Shown here: positions 1 through 7,133 of the stretch, one piece after another
Layout: every line of letters begins with the position of its first letter
How positions within the stretch are numbered: position 1 is the first letter of the stretch
From: Pseudomonadaceae bacterium
GTDB taxonomy: Bacteria > Pseudomonadota > Gammaproteobacteria > Pseudomonadales > Pseudomonadaceae
DNA: 64,000 nucleotides
Reading direction: 5' to 3'
Assembly: GCA_900766265.1 (NCBI GenBank)
Contig: CAAFUS010000006.1
Location: 186,001-250,000, forward strand
Notes under the pieces: model-generated
Database searches by the model: none
Told to the model about the DNA's origin: nothing
Seen by the model: the letters and a program-made list of their open reading frames with translations, nothing else
Position numbers and translations under genes: made by a program

Positions 1-272
1 AGCTGCTCGAGCACCTGCATCGCGGCGTCCTGCTTGAGGTCCAGCGTCAGGCTCTCCTTGCTGCGGTTGGTCCAGACGAAATGCGAGGCCAGTCCCTTGA
101 CGCGCGCGTCGTAGCCGCGGGCGAAATCGCCGGCCCCGGGGCGCTCGACCTTGATCACCCGCGCACCCAGGTCAGCCAGCTGCCGCGTGCAGAAGGGTGC
201 GGCGATGGCGTGTTCCAGGCTGACGACGGTGATGCCGTCGAGGGGACGGGGGTTCGAAGTTGTCTCGTTCAT
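1..272 (-). CDS. ict: Itaconate CoA-transferase (CaiB/BaiF family), N-terminal part
   Basis: Partial gene: the first 90 codons are inside the window and the rest lies beyond base 1. The N-terminus carries the family III CoA-transferase signature, with the early GITVVSLEHA strand, the CTRQLADLGARVIKVE nucleotide-binding-like segment, and WTNRSKESLTLDLK. Family III enzymes move CoA between acids through an active-site Asp that is not visible here. The neighbours (MmgE/PrpD, VOC, acyl-CoA dehydrogenase, MaoC hydratase, LysR) match the order of the P. aeruginosa PA0877-PA0883 region as I remember it, where this position is the succinyl-CoA:itaconate CoA-transferase. The family call is firm; the substrate is inferred from context. 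The ATG at 272 is the natural family start. Confidence 0.85.
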   Translation of the reverse strand, partial: MNETTSNPRPLDGITVVSLEHAIAAPFCTRQLADLGARVIKVERPGAGDFARGYDARVKGLASHFVWTNRSKESLTLDLKQDAAMQVLEQ

Positions 273-560
273 TTCGTTTCCTGCCAAATCGGTTCAACGG
301 CCGTTTCGCGACCAGGTCGCGCTTGCATTCAGATGATTCCCATGGGAGTCGTTGCCGAGACCGCCTCATTGCGTCAAGACCAGGCGCCCGACCGCTCCCA
401 CGTTTTACCGCCAAACCGCTATCACTACGTCGTTCCGGCTGGCTTTTGCGAAAAAAGCTCTCAAGCCATGCCGCTTTGGTGGAAACGGTCTCGACCGCGA
501 AAAGGCTCACCTTTCCAAGACCGCTCCAAATTCGTTGCCACCAGGCCACTGCTGGTGACG
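273..560. repeat. Operon spacer with several small palindromes (REP-like)
   Basis: This 288-base spacer between the MmgE/PrpD stop and the CoA-transferase start has no credible gene. It contains a perfect 7-bp inverted repeat CGCGACC-A-GGTCGCG at 307-321 and a near-perfect palindrome GATTCCCATGGGAGTC at 335-350. A short palindromic patch also lies around 486-497 (CGGTCTCGACCG). Stretches such as GTGGGAGCGGTC on the minus strand resemble degenerate Pseudomonas REP sequences. A promoter for the CoA-transferase cannot be excluded, but I see no clear -35/-10 pair. Confidence 0.4.
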
Positions 561-1913
561 CTACCCCAACCGGCTCAGGTCAGTGATCTCGCGCAGTTGC
601 CAGACCTGGTCGATCAGCTCACCGGCCTCGTCGGCGCTGCGCGCATTCGAGAACTGCACCAGCCGGCGGAACTTGTCTTCCAGTTCTTCACGGCTGAGGG
701 TGTTGCCCGGGTCGCCCTTGGGTTCGTCGATGGCGCCCTGCAGCCTGCGCCCGTCCGTGGTGGTGACCTCGACGCGGCCAAGCCAGCGCGCCGGATAGGC
801 CCCGTCCACCTCCGGGTCCAGGACCATGCTCACCTTGTCACGGAAGGCCGCTACCGCCGGATCGGTCAGTGACAGTTCATGGAATTCGGTCAACCCGGCC
901 TTGCCATGCACGGCGATCAGGCCGAGCACGGTGCCCATGGAGAACTTGGCCTGGTGCACCGTCTGCGGCACGGTCACGCGGCCGAGCACGTCGATGGCGC
1001 CCTGGTGTACGCGGGTCGTGACGCTGGCGATGTCGCCGGCACGCAGGCCTTCGCACTGCATCAGCGCCAGCAGCGCATCGGCCGCCGGGTGCGTATGGCG
1101 GCACGAGGCGTGGAACTTGAAGGAGGTCTCCGCCAGCGCCCAGCGCGTGCCGAGGCGGTCGGACAGCTTGCTCGGGTTGGCATCGGTCGACATACCCGCC
1201 GCCATGCCCTGCTCGCCTTCGAGGATGTTCTGCGCGCCGGTCAGGCCCTCGCGGGTCAGGTAGGCGGCGAGCAGACCATCGGCGGCCGCCTTGGCAGTGT
1301 GCAGCTGTTTGGAATCGGCGGCGTCGCGCAGGAATTCCCAGAGCCCGGCGGCCTGGGTGCCGGCGCTGCCTAACAGATGGGTGAACTGCTTCTGGTCGAA
1401 GTCCAGCAGCTTGCCCACCGCCACTGCGGCGGCCAGGGTGCCGACCGTAGCGGTGGTGTGGAAGATGCGGTAGTGCGAACGGCCGAGGAACTCGCCGATG
1501 CGGATGCCCGCCTCGTAGCCGGCCACCGAGGCCAGCAGCAGTTCCCGGCCGGACTTGCGCAGATGCTGAGCCGCGGCCAGCGCGGCCGGGAACACCACGG
1601 TGGCCGGGTGCAGCACCGAGCTGTTGTGCAGGTCATCCTGCTCCACCAGGTGTGAGCTCGCGCCATTCACCAGCGCGGCGAAATAGGCCGAGCTGCTGCC
1701 GCGGTTGACGAAAATGCGGGATGGACCAGAGGCCGGCCCCATTCCCTGCGCGTAGCGCTCGAACAGCGGGATCGGGTGCGAACCGGCGCTGGCCAGGGCC
1801 GAGCCGAGCCAGTCGAGGAACAGGTCTTCGGTGCGGGCAAGCACCGCATCGGGGATCTGCTCGTAACGCAGCCCGGCGAGAAATTCGGTCAACGCGTGGG
1901 TGTGCTGGCTCAT
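561..1913 (-). CDS. MmgE/PrpD family protein of the itaconate operon
   Basis: 450 residues, the usual length for the MmgE/PrpD fold. This family includes 2-methylcitrate dehydratase PrpD and the cis-aconitate decarboxylase IRG1. Typical segments are the N-terminal FLDWLGSALASAG helix, the central NGASSHLVEQDDLHNSSVLHPA stretch (His and Asp residues near the family's active site) and FKFHASCRHTHPAADAL. The start at 1913 is chosen because a GGAG lies about 10 bases upstream and it opens the family's N-terminus; an upstream in-frame extension over the VOC gene is non-homologous. The VOC gene ends 17 bases upstream. Its role in itaconate breakdown is not established; isomerase, hydratase or decarboxylase chemistry is possible. 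Confidence 0.88.
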   Translation of the reverse strand: MSQHTHALTEFLAGLRYEQIPDAVLARTEDLFLDWLGSALASAGSHPIPLFERYAQGMGPASGPSRIFVNRGSSSAYFAALVNGASSHLVEQDDLHNSSVLHPATVVFPAALAAAQHLRKSGRELLLASVAGYEAGIRIGEFLGRSHYRIFHTTATVGTLAAAVAVGKLLDFDQKQFTHLLGSAGTQAAGLWEFLRDAADSKQLHTAKAAADGLLAAYLTREGLTGAQNILEGEQGMAAGMSTDANPSKLSDRLGTRWALAETSFKFHASCRHTHPAADALLALMQCEGLRAGDIASVTTRVHQGAIDVLGRVTVPQTVHQAKFSMGTVLGLIAVHGKAGLTEFHELSLTDPAVAAFRDKVSMVLDPEVDGAYPARWLGRVEVTTTDGRRLQGAIDEPKGDPGNTLSREELEDKFRRLVQFSNARSADEAGELIDQVWQLREITDLSRLG

Positions 1914-1930
1914 GCTATCGGCTCCAGTGG

Positions 1931-2314
1931 TCAGCCAATCGGTTGGGAGAGTTCGATGAGGTTCTGGTCGGGGTCGCGCACGTACACCGAGCGGATCGGC
2001 CCGGTGGCGCCGGTGCGCTCCACCGGCCCCTCGACGAGCGCGACGCCCTCGCGTTCGAGGTGGGCGACGACCTCGTCCAGCGCTGTCGCGACGATCAGGC
2101 AGAGATCCGCCGAGCCGGGCGTGGGCCGCCCGGCCTTGGGTTCGAATTCGCGCCCGGCTTGGTGCAAGTTGATCTTCTGCTGGCCGAAGGCGAGCGCCTG
2201 GCGCCCTTGGCCGAAGGTCACCGCCCGCATGCCGAGCACGCGCGTGTAGAAATCGGTCGTTGCCTCGAGGTCGTCCACGGTGAGGACCAGGTGGTCGAGG
2301 TGGCTGATATTCAT
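1931..2314 (-). CDS. VOC superfamily protein (glyoxalase/dioxygenase fold)
   Basis: 127 residues, one VOC module made of two beta-alpha-beta-beta-beta halves. Visible landmarks are HLDHLVLTVDDL at the start, the TDFYTRVLGM helix, the metal-ligand-type His in INLHQAG, and the C-terminal YVRDPDQNLIEL with its terminal Glu. The His...His...Glu pattern fits a metal-binding VOC enzyme such as a lyase, epimerase or ring-cleaving dioxygenase, but the sequence alone does not choose. AAAAGGAGAG precedes the start with good spacing. It lies in the itaconate-type operon between the acyl-CoA dehydrogenase and MmgE/PrpD genes. Substrate unknown. Confidence 0.88.
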   Translation of the reverse strand: MNISHLDHLVLTVDDLEATTDFYTRVLGMRAVTFGQGRQALAFGQQKINLHQAGREFEPKAGRPTPGSADLCLIVATALDEVVAHLEREGVALVEGPVERTGATGPIRSVYVRDPDQNLIELSQPIG

Positions 2315-2335
2315 GACGCACTCTCCTTTTTCGTA

Positions 2336-2395
2336 GGGCGGAACTCGCGCCGCATTTCCACCGCGCAACGGCGAAGTGCGGTGCGAGATCCGCCC
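2336..2395. repeat. REP-like extended inverted repeat in operon spacer
   Basis: Imperfect inverted repeat: GGGCGGA, CTCGC and CGCA on the left arm pair with TGCG, GCGAG and TCCGCCC on the right arm, around a central loop of about 22 bases. The TAGGGCGGA start and long GC stem resemble dispersed Pseudomonas REP elements. It fills most of the spacer between the acyl-CoA dehydrogenase stop and the VOC start, and has no T-run after either arm, so it is not an intrinsic terminator. Confidence 0.6.
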
Positions 2396-2405
2396 ACGCT
2401 CGCCA

Positions 2406-3569
2406 TCAGAACGAGCGCGGCAGCTCGAGCAAATGCTCGGCCACGTAAGACAGGATGAGGTTGGTGGAGATCGGCGCCACCTGGTACAGCCGCGTTTCGC
2501 GGAACTTGCGCTCGACGTCGTATTCATTGGCGAAGCCGAAGCCGCCGTGGGTCTGCAGGCAGGCGTTTGCCGCTTCCCAGCTGGCCTTGGCCGCTAGGTA
2601 CTTGGCCATGTTGGCGGCAGCGCCGGCGTTCTTGCCGCTGTCGTATTCCTCGCAGGCGCGCCAGCGCATCAGGTCGGCGGCTTCGACCTCGATGTGCGCT
2701 TCGGCGATGGGGAACTGCACGCCCTGGTTCTGCCCGATCGGGCGGCCGAACACCACGCGGTCACGGGCATACTGGCTGGCCTTCTCAATGAACCAGCGAC
2801 CGTCGCCGATGCATTCGGCGGCGATCAGGGTGCGCTCGGCGTTGAGGCCGTCGAGGATGTAGCGGAAACCCTTGCCCTCTTCGCCAATCAGGCTGCTGGC
2901 CGGGATTTCCAGATTGTCGAAGAACAGCTCATTGGTCTCGTGGTTGACCATGTTGGCGATCGGCTGCACGGTCAGGCCGTTGCCGATGGCTTCGCGCAAG
3001 TCGACCAGGAAGATCGACATGCCCTCGGATTTCTTCTTCACCTCCGCCAACGGCGTGGTGCGCGCCAGAAGAATCATCAGGTCCGAATGCTGGATACGCG
3101 AGATCCACACCTTCTGGCCGTTGATGACGTACTTGTCGCCCTGCCTGACGGCGGTGGTCTTGATCTTGGTGGTATCGGTGCCGGTGGTGGGCTCGGTGAC
3201 GCCCATGGACTGCAGGCGCAGCTCGCCGCTGGCGAGTTTCGGCAGGTAGAAGCGCTTCTGTTCGTCGCTGCCGTTTCTGAGCAGGGTGAACATGTTGTAC
3301 ATCTGCCCGTGCACGGTGCCGGAGTTTCCGCCGCAACGGTTCACTTCCTCAAGGATGACCGAGGCCTCGGCCAGGCCCAGGCCGGAGCCGCCGTATTCTT
3401 CCGGAATCATCGCCGACAGCCAGCCGGCCTGGGTCAGGGCGGTAACGAAGGCTTCGGGGAAGCCCTTTTCCTCGTCAATCCGCCGCCAGTATTCAGCCGG
3501 AAACTCAGCACAGAGGCCACGCACACCTTCACGGATGAAATTCAGTTCTTCGATCTTGTTCGCGTCCAT
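2406..3569 (-). CDS. Acyl-CoA dehydrogenase of the itaconate operon
   Basis: 387 residues with complete acyl-CoA dehydrogenase architecture: N-terminal helical domain, middle beta-domain (GVTEPTTGTDTTKIKTTA, FAD/substrate region) and C-terminal helical domain (QTHGGFGFANEYDVERKFRETRLYQ). The MCAD-type catalytic Glu in the C-terminal motif is replaced by Gln363 (LYQVAP). Glu245 in GLNAERTLIA sits where isovaleryl-CoA dehydrogenase keeps its catalytic base, so the enzyme is probably active with an IVD-like geometry. The start at 3569 follows GAGGA. It would use FAD and pass electrons to ETF; the substrate in this operon is unknown, though a short branched acyl-CoA is plausible. Confidence 0.92.
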   Translation of the reverse strand: MDANKIEELNFIREGVRGLCAEFPAEYWRRIDEEKGFPEAFVTALTQAGWLSAMIPEEYGGSGLGLAEASVILEEVNRCGGNSGTVHGQMYNMFTLLRNGSDEQKRFYLPKLASGELRLQSMGVTEPTTGTDTTKIKTTAVRQGDKYVINGQKVWISRIQHSDLMILLARTTPLAEVKKKSEGMSIFLVDLREAIGNGLTVQPIANMVNHETNELFFDNLEIPASSLIGEEGKGFRYILDGLNAERTLIAAECIGDGRWFIEKASQYARDRVVFGRPIGQNQGVQFPIAEAHIEVEAADLMRWRACEEYDSGKNAGAAANMAKYLAAKASWEAANACLQTHGGFGFANEYDVERKFRETRLYQVAPISTNLILSYVAEHLLELPRSF

Positions 3570-3662
3570 CACGGTTCCTCGAAAGCTTGTTCTGCCGGTG
3601 CGCCTGTTGCGCTGAGTCGTTGTTCCATCTGCGGGCGATGGCCGAATGGATTTCAGCCGCCG

Positions 3663-3709
3663 GCCCCTTCCCCTCGCCCTACGGGGAGAGGACTGGCGTG
3701 AGGGGCGCC
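3663..3709. repeat. REP-like GC-rich hairpin in operon spacer
   Basis: The stretch reads as CCTC-T-CCCC-GTA-GGG-C-GAGG on the minus strand, flanked by copies of the GTGAGGGG/CCCCTTCCCC type. This is a dispersed-repeat form common in pseudomonads. It lies just 3' of the hydratase stop and upstream of the acyl-CoA dehydrogenase start. It could modulate mRNA stability in the operon; no T-run is present. Confidence 0.55.
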
Positions 3710-3711
3710 CC

Positions 3712-4539
3712 TTACTCGAATTCCACCTCGGCCTTCTGCGCCAGGCCGCTGCCATCGCCGGCCCAGAGTTCGGCCTTGCCAGGCGCGACGATGCGCCCGC
3801 CGACCTCGAACGGCTGCGGGGCGATCAGCGGGCGCAGACCGCGGTAGGCGAAGCGCTTGAGTTGCGCCTGCGGATTGGCGCGGCAGAACGCACGCAGGCT
3901 GAGCGTGGCGATCAGCGGGCCGTGAACCACCAAGCCGGAATAGCCTTCGGTCTCGGTAACGTAGGGCCAGTCGTAATGGATGCGATGGCCGTTGAAGGTC
4001 ACCGCCGAATAGCGGAACAGCAAGGTCGGAGTCGGGTTGACCGGCTCGCGCCAGTCGCCCTGGAGCAGCGCCTCGGCGCTGCTGGTCTTCGGCGGGCTGG
4101 GCTCGCGGTAAACGATGTCCTGTTCTTCGCGAATCGCCAGTCGGCCATCCTGCATGTAGTCGTGCCGCACGGTGACGAACAACAGCGAGCCGGTACGGCC
4201 TCGCTTTTCCTCGACCTGAGTGATGGTGGAGACCCTGGTCGCCTCGCCTCCGGCGATCAGCGGCTCGAAGAACTCGACGCGTCCGCCGGCCCACATGCGA
4301 TTGCGGTTGTCGGCAGGTGGCAGGAAGCCCCCACGTGCCGGATGACCGTCTTGCCCGAGTTCGCGCTCATCGAGCGGTTCCTGGAAGAAACACCATTGCC
4401 ACAGCGGCGGCAGCGGCTCGCCATGCCCTACGGCAGGTTCGCCCAGGGTGGCGCAGATACGCTTGAGCAGGTTGCGGCTGAGTTGGTCGTGGGCTTGCTC
4501 GGTTCGCCCGATCCAGGCAGAAGGTGCTGCTTCGGTCAT
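3712..4539 (-). CDS. ich: MaoC-type hotdog dehydratase, probable itaconyl-CoA hydratase
   Basis: 275 residues with a FAS1-like/MaoC double-hotdog layout: an N-terminal half with GGRVEFFEPL and RVSTITQVEEKRG, and a C-terminal half with the hydratase signature around HYDWPYVTETEGYSGLVVHGPL. Asp190 and His206 are the likely catalytic pair of the hydratase-2 type. The family includes mesaconyl-C4-CoA hydratase. The first gene of an operon divergent from a LysR regulator and followed by ACAD, VOC, MmgE and CaiB genes fits itaconyl-CoA hydratase, which makes citramalyl-CoA. The family is certain; the itaconate assignment rests on synteny. The Shine-Dalgarno is weak. Confidence 0.85.
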   Translation of the reverse strand: MTEAAPSAWIGRTEQAHDQLSRNLLKRICATLGEPAVGHGEPLPPLWQWCFFQEPLDERELGQDGHPARGGFLPPADNRNRMWAGGRVEFFEPLIAGGEATRVSTITQVEEKRGRTGSLLFVTVRHDYMQDGRLAIREEQDIVYREPSPPKTSSAEALLQGDWREPVNPTPTLLFRYSAVTFNGHRIHYDWPYVTETEGYSGLVVHGPLIATLSLRAFCRANPQAQLKRFAYRGLRPLIAPQPFEVGGRIVAPGKAELWAGDGSGLAQKAEVEFE

Positions 4540-4622
4540 CGAAGGTCATCCGCGGCTAGTTGTTATGGTGCGAGCATGCGCCCGGCCCTGGCGTTCTGTG
4601 AATTTGTAATTGATGACACCAG

Positions 4623-4641
4623 CGTTCGTATAAGCTGAACG
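4623..4641. promoter_or_regulatory. Candidate LysR-type operator between ich and its regulator
   Basis: CGTTC and GAACG form a perfect inverted repeat separated by nine bases, and the core contains a T-N11-A LysR box. It sits between the divergent LysR gene and the hydratase-led operon, and overlaps a TATAAG that could serve as a -10 for the regulator. That is the usual place for a recognition site that both activates the operon and limits the regulator's own expression. Prediction from sequence symmetry only. Confidence 0.5.
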
Positions 4642-4670
4642 CCCACCACATGGCTGTGAGGACAACGAGC

Positions 4671-5561
4671 ATGCATTTCGATCTGGCCGACCTGCGCCTT
4701 TTCATCCACATCGCCGAGTCGCCGAGCCTGACCCAGGGCGCCCGCCGCGCGCACCTTTCGCCGGCGGCGGCCAGCGCCCGGATCAAGACGCTCGAAGGGC
4801 AGCTCGGCAGCCGCCTGCTTTACCGTGACAGCCGTGGCGTGGAGCCGACGCCCGCGGGCCATCGGCTGCTGCAGCACGCGCGACTGATCCTGCGCCAGGT
4901 CGATTACCTGAAGAGCGAGTTCACCGACTATGGGACCGATGCCGCCGGGCACATCCGCATCTTCGCCAATACCACGGCGGTGACCGAATTCCTGCCGGAG
5001 ATTCTTGCCGGCTTCCTCGCCGCCCGACCGGGCGTCAGCGTCGACCTGCAGGAACGACTCTCGCGCGACATCGTGCGCGGCGTCCTCGACGGTGCGGCCG
5101 ACCTCGGCATCATCGCCGGCCCCGTGGAAGCCAGCGGACTGCAGGTCATGCACTTCAGTACCGACCGGCTGCTGCTGGCGCTGCCGATCGGCCATCCGCT
5201 GGCCGCCGAGCAGCAGGTGACCCTGCGTCAGACGTTGGCCTACCAGCACATTGGCCTGCACGAAGGGAGCACGTTGCTCAGCTTCCTTCGCGACCAGGTC
5301 GAGCGCCTCGGCGAGACGCTCTCGCTGCGCATCCAGATGTCCAGCTTCGAGGCCATCTGTCGGATGATCGAAGCCGGCGTCGGCATCGGCATCATTCCCG
5401 AGTCGGCGGCGCGCCGGCACAGCCGCACCATGCAGCTGGCCACCGTGACCCTGGACGAACCCTGGGCGGTGCGCGAGCGCAGCATCCTGGTCCGGGAACT
5501 GGACGCCCTGCCCGGCAGCGTGCGTGCGCTCATCGCCACACTGGCGCCGGACGCGGTCTGA
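4671..5561 (+). CDS. LysR-family regulator divergent from itaconate operon
   Basis: 296 residues. The N-terminal winged helix-turn-helix is seen in DLADLRLFIHIAESPSLTQGARRAHLSPAAASARIKTLE, with the wing segment RLLYRDSRGVEPTPAG. A substrate-binding domain follows from about residue 90. The start at 4671 is preferred over an ATG seven codons earlier because GAGG lies about 9 bases upstream and the family N-terminus begins there. It is divergent from the hydratase-led operon with a LysR-box-like repeat in between, so it very likely controls that operon. The inducer is probably itaconate or its CoA ester (inference). Confidence 0.9.
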   Translation: MHFDLADLRLFIHIAESPSLTQGARRAHLSPAAASARIKTLEGQLGSRLLYRDSRGVEPTPAGHRLLQHARLILRQVDYLKSEFTDYGTDAAGHIRIFANTTAVTEFLPEILAGFLAARPGVSVDLQERLSRDIVRGVLDGAADLGIIAGPVEASGLQVMHFSTDRLLLALPIGHPLAAEQQVTLRQTLAYQHIGLHEGSTLLSFLRDQVERLGETLSLRIQMSSFEAICRMIEAGVGIGIIPESAARRHSRTMQLATVTLDEPWAVRERSILVRELDALPGSVRALIATLAPDAV

Positions 5562-5660
5562 CCCAGCGCGCAGGTCGAAGCGAACATTCGCCCGGCGCCA
5601 CTGCCAAAGGCCACAGGCTTTCCTCCCACACCATCGGCCAGAGGCCGAACCGAGCAGGTC

Positions 5661-6992
5661 ATGGCAGCGACGACCAACCGACTGTTTCGCCTCTACCAAC
5701 GCATCGTCAGCAGCATCGCCTTCGTGCCGGCGCTGATCACCCTCGCCCTGGTGCTGCTTTGCGTCATAAGCATCGTGCTCGAGCTGACCTGGCTGCAGTC
5801 GTACAAGGAAGAGGTGCGGCTCGGGCTGGTGAACAACGCCGACAACGCGCGCTTGATCCTCGGCACCCTGGTGGGCGGCATCGTCTCGCTGATGGTGTTC
5901 AGTTTCAGCATGGTCATGGTGGTGCTGAATTCGGCCTCGTCCACCCTCTCGCCCCGGGTCATCCCGAGCCTGATCAGCAGCCGTAACCACCAAATCATCC
6001 TCGGGTTCTACCTGGGCACCATCATTGACTCGCTCCTGCTTATCCTGACCATTCAGGAAGGCGACGACATCACCATTCCGAGCCTTGGCATCTTCCTTGC
6101 CTTGGCGCTCGGGATCGTCAGCCTCTGCCTGTTCATCGCCTTCATACGCGGGATCTCGCAATCGATCCAGGTCGACTACATCCTCCACGGCATCTTCAAG
6201 AAAACCCGCCGGGAACTGCTTCGCCAGCAACGCAACCTGGAGCAGCAGCCGCAACGCCCCCAATGGCCGGACGATGACGCGTGGAACGTGGTCCACTCCC
6301 GTCGCAGCGGTTATTTCAAGGCCCTCAACCTGGACGCCGTGAACCAGCTGCTCTGCCGCCACGACCTGAAAATGACGGTGCGCGTGCACTACGGGTTCTT
6401 CGTCATGCCCGGCCATCCGCTGTTTCGGCTGAGCCGGCACGCCGACGACGAAACCGTCGACGCGCTGCTGGACTGCTTCGACTTCTTCGTCGAGGAATAT
6501 GCCAACGATCATTTTTTCTTCGGCTTCAAGCAGATCACGGAGATCGCGACCAAGGCGCTGAGCCCGGGCATCAACGACCCGGGTACCGCCATCAAGGCGA
6601 TCGACATGCTCAGCGTGCTCTTCTCGGAGCGCCTGAAGCTGCCGGACTTCGACATCGCGCCCCTGCCCGACCAGCCGGCGCGGTTGTACTTTCGCGAACT
6701 GGACCTGCACCGGATGCTGCATGCCATCTTCGGCCCGCTGTGCACCTACGGCAAAGAGGACGTGCAGGTGATGCTCAACCTGCTGCAGGCCTACAAGAAC
6801 CTGCTGTTCTGCAACCCGGGCGAGGCGCGCGAAGCCGTGCTGCTGCGCCATGCCGCAGCGGTCGTCGGCCAGGCCATGGCCTCGCTGTCCGACCCGCTCG
6901 ACCGGGAAGAAATCGGCGGTGCCGTCGACCGGCTGAACGAGGCGATCAGGCACCACGCTGCACTGACAAAGGGCAACCCCTTGGAATCCTGA
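5661..6992 (+). CDS. DUF2254 family inner-membrane protein
   Basis: 443 residues with four hydrophobic segments in the first 165 residues (about 18-42, 62-90, 108-132 and 138-162), then a long soluble C-terminal part. The N-terminal block with FSMVMVVLNSASSTLSPRVIPSLI and the segment EIATKALSPGINDPGTA are hallmarks of DUF2254. The function of the family is unknown. It stands alone between a LysR gene and an MFS gene, starts 99 bases after the LysR stop, and has an AGG-type ribosome site (GAGCAGGTC) just before its ATG. Confidence 0.85.
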   Translation: MAATTNRLFRLYQRIVSSIAFVPALITLALVLLCVISIVLELTWLQSYKEEVRLGLVNNADNARLILGTLVGGIVSLMVFSFSMVMVVLNSASSTLSPRVIPSLISSRNHQIILGFYLGTIIDSLLLILTIQEGDDITIPSLGIFLALALGIVSLCLFIAFIRGISQSIQVDYILHGIFKKTRRELLRQQRNLEQQPQRPQWPDDDAWNVVHSRRSGYFKALNLDAVNQLLCRHDLKMTVRVHYGFFVMPGHPLFRLSRHADDETVDALLDCFDFFVEEYANDHFFFGFKQITEIATKALSPGINDPGTAIKAIDMLSVLFSERLKLPDFDIAPLPDQPARLYFRELDLHRMLHAIFGPLCTYGKEDVQVMLNLLQAYKNLLFCNPGEAREAVLLRHAAAVVGQAMASLSDPLDREEIGGAVDRLNEAIRHHAALTKGNPLES

Positions 6993-6993
6993 C

Positions 6994-7057
6994 GGCCAAT
7001 TGCTGCCCAAGCCTGGAGAAAGGGCGCCGTCGGCGCTGCGTGCCCCTACAATTGGCC
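6994..7057. repeat. Widely spaced perfect inverted repeat with inner palindrome
   Basis: GGCCAATTG (6994-7002) and CAATTGGCC (7049-7057) are perfect 9-bp inverted arms. Between them lies a second palindrome, GCGCCGTCGGCGC (7024-7036). It starts right after the DUF2254 stop and ends about 75 bases before the MFS start. No T-run follows, so it is either a structured 3' UTR, a REP-like element or an operator. Confidence 0.45.
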
Positions 7058-7133
7058 ACATTACCGCGCGCTCGCATGGACGCTGCGGCAATGGGCAACT
7101 TGTCACCATGGACACATTTGCTTAGGTAGTTTC

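Noticed and set aside
1914..2321. 136-codon N-terminal extension of the MmgE/PrpD gene
   Set aside because: It overlaps the VOC gene in another frame and encodes only Arg/Pro-rich sequence; the ATG at 1913 has a ribosome site and family N-terminus.
4563..7115. 850-codon reading frame on the minus strand
   Set aside because: It lies antisense to the LysR and DUF2254 genes, has low-complexity Arg/Gln/His-rich translation and no domain; typical of high-GC antisense frames.
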